Shown here piece by piece: positions 1-5,920 of a DNA stretch of 7,757 nucleotides. The DNA is from Candidatus Geothermarchaeota archaeon (lineage in GTDB: Archaea > Thermoproteota > Nitrososphaeria > Geothermarchaeales > JAUWBL01), in assembly GCA_030601715.1 (NCBI GenBank), contig JAUWBL010000046.1:1-7757 (forward strand). The letters run 5' to 3'. The translations under genes and the position numbers were made by a program. Positions within the stretch are counted from its first letter, which is position 1. Each line of letters starts with the position of its first letter. Below the pieces are notes generated by a model. That model was not told the origin of the DNA. It ran no database searches and saw only the letters and a list, made by a program, of their open reading frames with translations.

Positions 1-317
1 ATGTTCACGACTACCGGAGGAATAATGTACCCTATTTCTGGGTCGTGGATCAAGTCTTGGAAATGAGGATAGGAGAGATAGAAAAGGTTCTGCCCGGCGG
101 AGACGTTTAGGGTGGCCGGCCTTCCATCCACGATGAGGGAGCCTCCCCAGCTGAAGTAGGGCATTACCCCCGCCACCTCCGTGAACCGAACTATTCTCTT
201 CTCCAAGTCTAGTTGGAACCGCGGTTCAAGCTGGATCGCCAGAGCAAGATTCGGAGCAGGGCATGGCAGAGCTCTAGATGACACTAACGGTGGAAAGGAA
301 AAAGGGGGAATACTCAT
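1..317 (-). CDS. Unrecognised protein, N-terminal part only (runs off left edge)
   Basis: Reading the minus strand from an ATG at 317 gives 105 codons without a stop, continuing off the left edge. The last 65 or so residues look like real protein: a segment reading EKRIVRFTEVAGVMPYFSWG, then an aromatic-rich stretch with QNLFYLSYPHFQDLIHDPEIG and a hydrophobic IIPPVVV at the edge. Codon choice here (many C or G third positions, AGG/AGA, ATA) matches the neighbours. The first 30 residues are proline-rich and less convincing, so the true start may lie further in, for example GTG at 284 or TTG at 206; no clear ribosome binding site marks any of them. I do not recognise the family, and no signal peptide or domain motif is visible. 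It is transcribed divergently from the methyltransferase, only 13 bases away if ATG 317 is used. Its existence is fairly likely; its start is uncertain. Confidence 0.55.
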   Translation of the reverse strand, partial: MSIPPFSFPPLVSSRALPCPAPNLALAIQLEPRFQLDLEKRIVRFTEVAGVMPYFSWGGSLIVDGRPATLNVSAGQNLFYLSYPHFQDLIHDPEIGYIIPPVVVN

Positions 318-330
318 CTCATTCAGACCC

Positions 331-1041
331 ATGGGCATCCGCGGCATCTGGAGAGAGGTCATCACCGCCATTGAGCAGTCAAAGGAACACTACGACCGGG
401 TCAACAGATACCTCTCATTCGGCCTAGACAGGGTAGCCCGAACCTACGCGGCTCGGAGAGCACGGATCCACGTACACAGCTGGATCCTCGACCTCGGCAT
501 CGGCCCCGGCACCATGGTCGAAACCCTCCTCACCAACACAAGGAACCCACGACTGGTCGGCCTAGACTACTCCGCACCCCTCCTAAGAAAGGCGAAGAGA
601 AGATTCCACGGCCGCGGACACCTCCACCTCGTGAGAGGAGCCTTCGAGACGCTGCCCTTCAAGGACCACCTCTTCGACGCCGTCTTCATGGCCTACGCCC
701 TCAGGGACGCACTAGACATGGCCGAAACCCTCAACCAGGTGAAGAGAGTGTGCAAGGAGAAGAATGGGCGGCTGGCGGTCGTGGATGTCGGTAAGCCCGG
801 GAATCCCGTGAAGAGGCTCCTCACCTCGGCCTACCTGCTCTTCGCCATGCCCCTCATCGCCAAGATACTGACCGTCAGGAAGTTTGTGGGAAACCCTTGG
901 AGGATGATAATCCCCACCTATCAGGCCCTGCCCACCAACGAAAAGATAGCCCGGATGCTCTCAAGACGCTTCGAGCACTTGGAGAGCAGGAGCTACCTGT
1001 TTGGAGGCATCGTCGTCTTTCTGGCCAGAGATCCTCTCTAG
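331..1041 (+). CDS. UbiE/COQ5-like SAM-dependent methyltransferase
   Basis: This 236-residue class I methyltransferase resembles the UbiE/MenG family, which methylates the quinone ring in menaquinone or ubiquinone synthesis. In order are a YDRVNRYLSFGLDRVAR segment (residues 21-37, like the family's YD.mN..lSfG...wR), SAM-binding motif I ILDLGIGPGT (52-61), the ribose-binding acidic residue in VGLDYS (D79), LPFKDHLFDAVFMAYALRD (108-126), GRLAVVDVGKPGNP (146-159) and a C-terminal SYLFGGIVVFLARD (221-234) carrying the conserved GGI. Length fits the family. The frame stays open upstream to GTG 181, but that extension lacks family features and lies antisense to the left-edge gene, so ATG 331 is preferred. 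No strong ribosome binding site is present; a purine tract at 291-310 is too distant. A quinone substrate is inferred: other archaeal UbiE-like enzymes have unknown targets, and no other quinone gene is visible here. Confidence 0.85.
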   Translation: MGIRGIWREVITAIEQSKEHYDRVNRYLSFGLDRVARTYAARRARIHVHSWILDLGIGPGTMVETLLTNTRNPRLVGLDYSAPLLRKAKRRFHGRGHLHLVRGAFETLPFKDHLFDAVFMAYALRDALDMAETLNQVKRVCKEKNGRLAVVDVGKPGNPVKRLLTSAYLLFAMPLIAKILTVRKFVGNPWRMIIPTYQALPTNEKIARMLSRRFEHLESRSYLFGGIVVFLARDPL

Positions 1042-1117
1042 CCCCCATCTCTGAGCAGACAAATCTTCAAAAGACCACCTCCATAATGGACGGTGGAAGG
1101 GCGAAAACCGCTGAAAG

Positions 1118-1822
1118 ATGACTATTTTCATCAAGATCACCCGACCAATGGTTAACGCCACCTTCGTGGAGAGACTCAACCGATTCTTGACCGTGGTCGA
1201 AATCGAGGGAAGGCGTGTGCCTTGTTTCCTGCCCAATCCGGGGCGGTTACAGGAGATCCTCTACTCTGGCGTGAAGGTCATCCTCAGCAGAGTGGAGAGG
1301 CCGGCCAGGAAAACCAACTACGACCTGATAGGCGTGAGGCACTTGGGTCAGACGATTTCCGTGGATTCGAGGATCCCCAACAGGCTGGTCCTCGAAGCCC
1401 TCAAGAAACAGAGCATACCGGAGTTCTCCCAATACACAGCCATAAAGCCAGAGTACACCTACGGGGAATCGAGGATCGACTTCCGCCTCTCCAACTCCGA
1501 CGTCTGCTTCCTCGAGGTCAAGTCCTGCACCCTAGTGGAAGACGGCCTAGCCCTCTTCCCAGACGCCCCAACCCAGAGGGGCAGAAGACACATCGCCGAA
1601 CTCATGAAGGCAAAAAGAAGTGGCAACAGAGCCTGCATCCTATTTCTAATCCAGAGAACCGACGCCATGGCCTTCGCACCAAACGACCGCACCGACCCAG
1701 CCTTCGGGCATACTTTCCGGGAGGCGCTCAAGTGCGGCGTGGAGGCCTATGCCTGCTCATCTGCCTTCGTGGGAGACAGGATCGAGCTACGAGGAAAGCT
1801 ACCTGTTAAGCACGCTCCGTAA
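1118..1822 (+). CDS. sfsA: SfsA family protein (sugar fermentation stimulation homologue)
   Basis: The 234-residue product matches SfsA along its whole length. Conserved segments are NATFVERLNRFL (13-24), the N-terminal LPNPGRLQEIL motif (38-48), RKTNYDL (64-70), VDSRIPNRLVLEAL (82-95), RIDF (119-122), FLEVKSCTLVEDG (131-143), LFPDAPTQRG (146-155) and the GVEAYA region near 208. In the family, an N-terminal OB-like fold is followed by a restriction-endonuclease-like domain; D121, E133 and K135 fit the D...ExK metal site of such folds. E. coli SfsA was named for an effect on maltose metabolism and binds DNA, but the biochemical role is unsettled, so I give no reaction. ATG 1118 gives the usual family length; a weak GAAAG precedes it. 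An internal ATG at 1148 is possible but would cut the N-terminus. The gene follows the methyltransferase after 76 bases, so co-transcription is possible but not shown. Confidence 0.93.
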   Translation: MTIFIKITRPMVNATFVERLNRFLTVVEIEGRRVPCFLPNPGRLQEILYSGVKVILSRVERPARKTNYDLIGVRHLGQTISVDSRIPNRLVLEALKKQSIPEFSQYTAIKPEYTYGESRIDFRLSNSDVCFLEVKSCTLVEDGLALFPDAPTQRGRRHIAELMKAKRSGNRACILFLIQRTDAMAFAPNDRTDPAFGHTFREALKCGVEAYACSSAFVGDRIELRGKLPVKHAP

Positions 1823-1912
1823 ACCTCTCTAATTCCCTGTCTCTACACCAGAGCAATCAGAAACATCTCGGCGGCTCCACCTACAAGTCTCGTACGCGCT
1901 TTGAGCAAAGGG

Positions 1913-1918
1913 TATTAA
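1913..1918 (+). promoter_or_regulatory. Possible TATA-like box upstream of SHMT
   Basis: The sequence GGTATTAACG stands out as an AT patch in a GC-rich gap. Archaeal transcription usually starts about 25 bases downstream of the box centre, which would fall near 1941, close to an in-frame GTG codon. This would make the SHMT transcript leaderless or nearly so. It is inference from spacing only; the box is a weak match to the archaeal consensus. Confidence 0.3.
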
Positions 1919-1925
1919 CGGTCGT

Positions 1926-3278
1926 TTGGTCCAGATTATAGTGTGTTCTGATTTGGTCTTGGATCATTCAGCCCTGGAAAGCTACGACAGGGTCTTCGAC
2001 CTCCTAGAGGAACATCATAGATGGTTCCGAGAGAGCCTCCCCCTCATCGCCAGCGAGAACGTGTCGAGCCCAGCCGTCAGAGAAGCGGTCGCTTCGGACC
2101 TAGGGCACAGGTACGCGGAGGGCTGGGTGGGAGAGAGGGTCTACGCCGGCAACGTATACGTAGACCAGATCGAGCAACTCTGCATAGACCTCATGAAAAG
2201 CTTGTTCGACGCCGAATTCGTCGATGTCAGGCCCATCTCCGGGGTCACCGCGAACCTAGCCGTCTACACGGCGTTCTCCGACCCCGGCGACACCCTCATG
2301 TGCCTCTCGATCCCCACGGGAGGACACATATCCATGGCAAAGAAGAGGCTCGGCGGAACGGCCGGAGCCGTCCACGGCCTCAAGGTGGAGTACTTCCCAT
2401 TCGACGAGGAAGAGATGAACATCGATGTGGACGAAGCCAAGAAGAAGATCTCGCAACTATCGAAGGACGGAAAGGCACCTAAGATAGGAATGTTCGGCGC
2501 GTCGGTCTTTCTGAGACCCCACCCCGTCAAGGAACTCGCAGAGACCATCAAGAGCGTCGGCGGAACGGTCGTGTACGACGCAGCCCATGTCGCCGGCCTG
2601 ATAGCCGGAGGCGTATTCGGGGATCCCCTGAGGGACGGGGCGGATGCGGTGACCCTCAGCACCCACAAGACCCTGTTCGGGCCCCAGCGAGGAGCCATCC
2701 TGTCGTGGGAGAAGCACGCGGAGCAGATCAAGAGGGGCGTGTTCCCAGGAGTCACCTCGAACCACCACCTCCACACCCTCGCAGGCCTCGCCGTGGCGGC
2801 GACGGAGATGTTAGCCTTTGGCGAGCAGTATGTGACCCACGTGGTAAGGAACGCCAAGGCCCTGGCTTCAGGCCTACACGACGAAGGAGTGGATGTCCTA
2901 GGCGAGGCTTTCGGCTTCACCGAGTCCCACACGGTAATCGCGGACGTAACCAAGTACGGCCTGGGAGGCGACTTGGAGAAGAAGCTCGAACAGGCCAACA
3001 TCATCCTAAACCGGAACCTCCTGCCCTACGACCTCAGGCACGACAGACACTTCACCAACCCCGGCGGGATCCGCCTAGGGTCCCTAGAGGTTACCCGTCT
3101 AGGCATGAAGGAAGACGACATGAAGGAGATAGCGCGGCTGATAGGAAGGGTCATCGTGAAGGGCGAGAACCCAGCGAAGGTCAGGGAGGACGTGAAGGAG
3201 TTTCGCAGCGACTTCCAAAAGATCCACTACTGCTTCGACACCGCTAAGCTGGCCCACGAGTTCCTCCGATTCGAGTGA
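1926..3278 (+). CDS. glyA: Serine hydroxymethyltransferase
   Basis: This cytosolic PLP enzyme interconverts serine and glycine, passing the one-carbon unit to tetrahydrofolate or, in many archaea, a methanopterin-type carrier. Numbering from TTG 1926 (450 residues), visible features are LIASEN (40-45), GHRYAEGWVGERVYAG (60-75, with the conserved tyrosines Y63 and Y73), PISGVTANLAVY (103-114), YDAAHVAGL (217-225, D218 contacting the PLP ring nitrogen), STHKTLFGPQ (245-254, K248 the Schiff-base lysine) and GGIRLGSLEVTRLGM (380-394, R383 binding substrate carboxylate). All key residues are present. The start is uncertain: there is no ribosome binding site, and GTG 1941, TTG 1953 or TTG 1959 would bring the N-terminus nearer the usual archaeal length, since homology begins around SYDRVFDLLEEHH (19-31). 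The wording resembles TACK archaeal enzymes. The carrier used cannot be decided from sequence here. Confidence 0.96.
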   Translation: MVQIIVCSDLVLDHSALESYDRVFDLLEEHHRWFRESLPLIASENVSSPAVREAVASDLGHRYAEGWVGERVYAGNVYVDQIEQLCIDLMKSLFDAEFVDVRPISGVTANLAVYTAFSDPGDTLMCLSIPTGGHISMAKKRLGGTAGAVHGLKVEYFPFDEEEMNIDVDEAKKKISQLSKDGKAPKIGMFGASVFLRPHPVKELAETIKSVGGTVVYDAAHVAGLIAGGVFGDPLRDGADAVTLSTHKTLFGPQRGAILSWEKHAEQIKRGVFPGVTSNHHLHTLAGLAVAATEMLAFGEQYVTHVVRNAKALASGLHDEGVDVLGEAFGFTESHTVIADVTKYGLGGDLEKKLEQANIILNRNLLPYDLRHDRHFTNPGGIRLGSLEVTRLGMKEDDMKEIARLIGRVIVKGENPAKVREDVKEFRSDFQKIHYCFDTAKLAHEFLRFE

Positions 3279-3358
3279 AGGACGAAGAACAGACTATCAT
3301 AAAGGAGTTTCGAACATTGCGAAGAAATTCATAGTTTCACAGCGTGCCACGTTCCACA

Positions 3359-3408
3359 GTTTCTCCCGGGCTTACGGCAAAACCGGGATCCCTACGGTAG
3401 CCCGAAAC
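3359..3408 (+). other. Potential RNA stem-loop
   Basis: CGGGCT at 3367-3372 pairs with AGCCCG at 3399-3404. With T3373 bulged, AC (3374-3375) pairs with GT (3397-3398). On the outside, GTTT (3359-3362) pairs with AAAC (3405-3408) across a four-base bulge. Two competing pairings exist: CCCGG (3365-3369) with CCGGG (3383-3387), and GTAGC (3397-3401) with GCTAC (3413-3417). Folding energy was not calculated and no known RNA family is recognised. Confidence 0.35.
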
Positions 3409-3474
3409 AGCTGCTACAAACTGCTTCCAAACCTACGAGCTAGGAGCCTCTGAATGAACTCCCCCTACCGGAAA

Positions 3475-3482
3475 TTTTTTTT
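3475..3482 (+). terminator. T-run terminator, probably for SHMT
   Basis: Eight consecutive T residues on the plus strand lie 197 bases after the SHMT stop codon, the longest such run in the window. Archaeal RNA polymerase terminates at T-rich tracts in the non-template strand without needing a hairpin. The distance implies a long 3' untranslated region or a separate transcript ending here. Confidence 0.55.
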
Positions 3483-3505
3483 CCTCATCACACACAGGGG
3501 GAACG

Positions 3506-3510
3506 AAAAA
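3506..3510 (-). terminator. Short T-run after the M20 gene
   Basis: On the minus strand, five T residues begin four bases after the TAG stop of the M20 gene, within GCGTTTTTCG. The run suits archaeal oligo-T termination, and together with the plus-strand run at 3475-3482 it would insulate the two converging genes. It is short, so support is modest. Confidence 0.35.
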
Positions 3511-3514
3511 CGCA

Positions 3515-4723
3515 CTAACAATCCGGAACCGACCCTCCGCCACAGATCGCGGCTATCATGAGAGCATAGATCTTGGCAAAGTCCACCAGCTCTTGGACCC
3601 TAACCTTCTCGTCAGCACCATGGGCGTTGCTCAACGCATGGTCTCCTGGGCCGAACCCGCATATGGTTGGAACTCCAGCGTCATGGATGAGGTAGCTTGA
3701 GTCGTTGCTGCCCCAACCTCCCCTCAACGGAGGCTCGTACCCCACAACCCTCTCAGCAGCCTTCCTAGCCACCTCCACGGCTTGGTGGTCCACGGAGATC
3801 TCCGCTGGCTCGCTTGAGGCCGCGATCTCGGCCTTAGCGGCGAAGGAGGGATCCTCCGCTCCTAGCCTCTCTATCACCCCCTCAACCTCTCGCAGAATCA
3901 TCTGTGCTGAGACTCCTGGGATGGTTCTGGCGTCGACCTCCGCGGTGCACAACTCCGGGATGATGTTGGTCTTCACTCCTCCCCTGATCACCGTTCCCGG
4001 GGAGAGGGTCGGGTCCGGAAGATACCTGTGGTGTCCCAGATCGAGCCTGAGATCCCGCAGAGCCAAGAGCAACTTTGACATGGAGAGAACCGCGTTCACC
4101 CCCATGGCCGGATGGCTCGCATGAGCCGCCTTCCCCATGGTCTGCAACCGTATCCAACAGACGCCGCGAACAGACGGCCTCAAGGCTATCACCCCGTCGA
4201 ACACAGACCCCTCAGCCACCACCCCCATGTCGGCGCGGATCATGCCCTTACGAGCGAGATACCGAGTTCCAAACCTGCCCCCTACCTCTTCGTCCGCCAC
4301 CCCATGGAACGCGACGCTTCCCTCAAGCTCAAGGTCGGAGTTTACGACGGCCTCAATGGCAGTCACGATGGAGGCCAAGGCACCCTTCATATCGGAGGAG
4401 CCGCGACCGTAGAGCCAACCCTCCTTAACGTCAGCGGAGAAAGGATCCACAGACCAGAGAGCGACGTCACCCTCGGGAACCACATCGGTGTGACCGTTGA
4501 AAAGAAGGGTTGGCCCTCCGCCCCGTCCCTTCAACTCCCCAAGAACGTTGACCCTGCCCTTCCTAGGCTCCACCAGCCTCGCCTCCATGCCCAAGGCTTC
4601 GACCTTGGATCTCAACACCTCAGCCGCTTCGGAGACGTCCCCTGGGGGGTTAACGCTAGGGATTCTCACGAGGTCGCGGGTGAACTCGACCAGACCCGTC
4701 CTCAACCGATCCACCTCGTCCAT
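3515..4723 (-). CDS. M20-family metallopeptidase (ArgE/DapE/ACY1-like deacylase)
   Basis: This 402-residue enzyme belongs to the M20 di-zinc amidohydrolases, which remove acyl groups from amino acids (acetylornithine, succinyl-diaminopimelate) or cleave dipeptides. The metal site is complete: FNGHTDVVP (75-83; H78 zinc ligand, D80), GRGSSDMKG (107-114, bridging D111), ADEEVGG (143-149, catalytic E145 and ligand E146), VVAEGS (168-173, E171) and SNAHGADEKV (365-374, H368). The dimerisation insert carries GKAAHASHPAMGVNA (197-211). The frame stays open to 4885 on the minus strand, but family homology begins at DEVDRLRTGLVEFTRDLVRIPSVNPPGD, so ATG 4723 is preferred; TTG 4735 and GTG 4741 are alternatives, with a GAGGTG around 4743. 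ArgE and DapE cannot be told apart by eye, and no arginine or lysine pathway gene is adjacent. It is divergent from the exporter operon and convergent with SHMT. Confidence 0.92.
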   Translation of the reverse strand: MDEVDRLRTGLVEFTRDLVRIPSVNPPGDVSEAAEVLRSKVEALGMEARLVEPRKGRVNVLGELKGRGGGPTLLFNGHTDVVPEGDVALWSVDPFSADVKEGWLYGRGSSDMKGALASIVTAIEAVVNSDLELEGSVAFHGVADEEVGGRFGTRYLARKGMIRADMGVVAEGSVFDGVIALRPSVRGVCWIRLQTMGKAAHASHPAMGVNAVLSMSKLLLALRDLRLDLGHHRYLPDPTLSPGTVIRGGVKTNIIPELCTAEVDARTIPGVSAQMILREVEGVIERLGAEDPSFAAKAEIAASSEPAEISVDHQAVEVARKAAERVVGYEPPLRGGWGSNDSSYLIHDAGVPTICGFGPGDHALSNAHGADEKVRVQELVDFAKIYALMIAAICGGGSVPDC

Positions 4724-4791
4724 GACCCTCTGCAACGCCACCTCACAACCCCTCGAAAGGCTTGAACAACAAACACAAGTCTGTGCCGAAC

Positions 4792-4801
4792 TGATATAAT
4801 C
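4792..4801. promoter_or_regulatory. AT-rich TATA-like element between divergent genes
   Basis: The gap 4724-4850 contains one distinct AT island, TGATATAATC on the plus strand and GATTATATCA on the minus strand. Both readings resemble an archaeal TATA box. Starting about 25 bases away would give leaders of roughly 28 bases for the exporter ATPase (ATG 4851) and about 48 bases for the M20 gene (ATG 4723). It may drive one or both genes; no operator repeat is visible. Confidence 0.45.
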
Positions 4802-4850
4802 CGACCAACAGAGAACATGTCTGATACCTAACCTCCCAAGTTGAGATCCG

Positions 4851-5906
4851 ATGGAGACGGCAATCCAGACCTTCGGCCTTACCAAGGTGTTTCAAGGCTA
4901 CTCCGAGACGCGCAAGGGTCCACTCGGCTGGGTTAGGAACAAGGTGAGACCCGACCGCAAGAGCATACTAGCCGTCGACCACGTCGACATATCCATCGAG
5001 AGGGGCGAGATCTTCGGTCTCCTCGGCCCCAACGGCGCCGGGAAAACCACCCTAGTCAAAATGCTCTGCACCCTGCTGGTGCCCACGGAGGGAACGGCCC
5101 GCGTCAACGGATGGGACATCCATGAACACCCAGGGAAAGTCAGGCGGTCGGTAGGAGTTGTCCTAGGAGGTGAGAGAGCCCTCTACTGGCGCCTCACCGG
5201 AAGGGAGAACCTCTGGTACTTCTCCCAGCTCTACAACATAAAGACGCAACAGGCCCTGCAGAAGATTCAAGCTGTGCTCCGCCTCGTAGAGTTAACGGAC
5301 AGAGCCGACGACAGGGTCGAGAACTACAGCAAAGGGATGAAGCAGAAGCTACACGTCGCCAGAGCCCTACTCCACGACCCCGAGGTGCTACTTCTCGACG
5401 AGCCTACCATCGGCCTCGACCCCAAGGCGGCGAAGGATGTGAGAAGCTTCGTCACGAGGCTCGCCGAAGAGGAAAGAAAGACGATACTCCTGACCACGCA
5501 CTACATGTTCGAGGCGGACGAACTCTCCCGCCGAGTAGCCATCATAGACAGAGGTCGCATCATAACGCAAGGGCCGCCCAGCGAGTTGAAGACATCTCTG
5601 AGGCGGAAGGAGATCCTGAAGCTGAGCATCAGATCCTTCAATGAGGAAACCGGAGAGAAGCTGGCGTCAGCACCCCACGTTCACAAGGTGATTCAGACGG
5701 CGTCGAATCCATCCACGGGCAGCGTTGACCTCAAGATATTGGTCGATGATGGTGAGGAGGCACTTCCCAGAATCATATCGGAGATCGTGATCGGAGGCGG
5801 AGAGATCTTGTCTCTGCGGTCCGAGACCCCCTCTCTAGAAGACGTGTTCATCGAGCTGACGGGTAAGACAATAAAGGAAGCCGGCCTCCCTCCCCGAGCG
5901 GCATGA
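4851..5906 (+). CDS. ABC-2 type exporter, ATP-binding subunit (DrrA-like)
   Basis: This 351-residue cytoplasmic ATPase powers the permeases encoded next. It has Walker A GPNGAGKTT (59-67), the ABC signature YSKGMKQKL (159-167), Walker B VLLLDE (179-184), D-loop GLD (188-190) and H-loop H217 in LLTTHYM. Where most ABC proteins have a Q-loop glutamine, this one reads VVLGGERALYWRLTGREN (103-120), a form I know from a CcmA/DrrA-like subgroup. An insertion of about 20 residues (18-38, basic) precedes the nucleotide-binding core, and a C-terminal regulatory extension (about 250-351) ends in SLEDVFIELTGK, typical of drug, lipid or polysaccharide exporters. ATG 4851 is preceded by only a weak GAGAT, 127 bases from the divergent M20 gene. 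It is the first gene of a three-gene operon. The substrate cannot be deduced; antibiotic, lipid and sodium export are all known for relatives. Confidence 0.95.
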   Translation: METAIQTFGLTKVFQGYSETRKGPLGWVRNKVRPDRKSILAVDHVDISIERGEIFGLLGPNGAGKTTLVKMLCTLLVPTEGTARVNGWDIHEHPGKVRRSVGVVLGGERALYWRLTGRENLWYFSQLYNIKTQQALQKIQAVLRLVELTDRADDRVENYSKGMKQKLHVARALLHDPEVLLLDEPTIGLDPKAAKDVRSFVTRLAEEERKTILLTTHYMFEADELSRRVAIIDRGRIITQGPPSELKTSLRRKEILKLSIRSFNEETGEKLASAPHVHKVIQTASNPSTGSVDLKILVDDGEEALPRIISEIVIGGGEILSLRSETPSLEDVFIELTGKTIKEAGLPPRAA

Positions 5907-5909
5907 ACC

Positions 5910-5917
5910 GGAGGTGA
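5910..5917 (+). promoter_or_regulatory. Strong ribosome binding site setting a TTG start
   Basis: GGAGGTGA is a near-perfect Shine-Dalgarno sequence, four bases after the ATPase stop and three bases before TTG 5921. It fixes the unusual TTG start of the first permease and supports translation as a separate cistron. Confidence 0.85.
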
Positions 5918-5920
5918 GAA

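Larger units (their letters stand above)
3279..3514. other. Convergent intergenic region, no gene, possible RNA structure
   Basis: This 236-base gap separates the converging SHMT and M20 genes. No convincing protein is encoded; the best small ORF (35 codons from ATG 3454) crosses the T-run and lacks a ribosome binding site. It holds a potential hairpin near 3359-3408, a plus-strand T-run at 3475-3482 and a minus-strand T-run at 3510-3506. It may be a long 3' untranslated region of SHMT or contain a small RNA. No tRNA fold or box C/D pair could be made to fit. Confidence 0.6.

Noticed and set aside
181..330. N-terminal extension of the methyltransferase from GTG 181
   Set aside because: The added 50 residues are low in hydrophobic pattern, lack UbiE features and overlap a more convincing minus-strand reading. 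Family homology begins after ATG 331.
2264..3004. 246-codon open frame antisense to SHMT
   Set aside because: It lies wholly inside a gene with all catalytic motifs intact, has a serine/proline/arginine-rich composition typical of a GC-rich shadow frame, and no ribosome binding site.
3383..3392. Palindrome around GGGATCCC as an operator
   Set aside because: It is a short, isolated palindrome between the 3' ends of two genes with no promoter nearby; it is better explained as part of the hairpin or as chance.
3450..3457. Box C/D-like CTGA and TGAATGA motifs
   Set aside because: The motifs overlap each other, the C box does not match RUGAUGA, and no second pair lies at the right spacing.
3454..3561. 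Small ORF of about 35 codons in the convergent gap
   Set aside because: It crosses the eight-T run, has no ribosome binding site and overlaps the M20 gene antisense.
4112..4765. 217-codon open frame opposite the M20 gene
   Set aside because: It is a shadow of the complete M20 enzyme, rich in proline, histidine and arginine with no recognisable domain.
4724..4885. 54-residue extension of the M20 protein
   Set aside because: It is cysteine and serine-rich without family homology, overlaps the divergent ATPase start and contains the TATA-like element.
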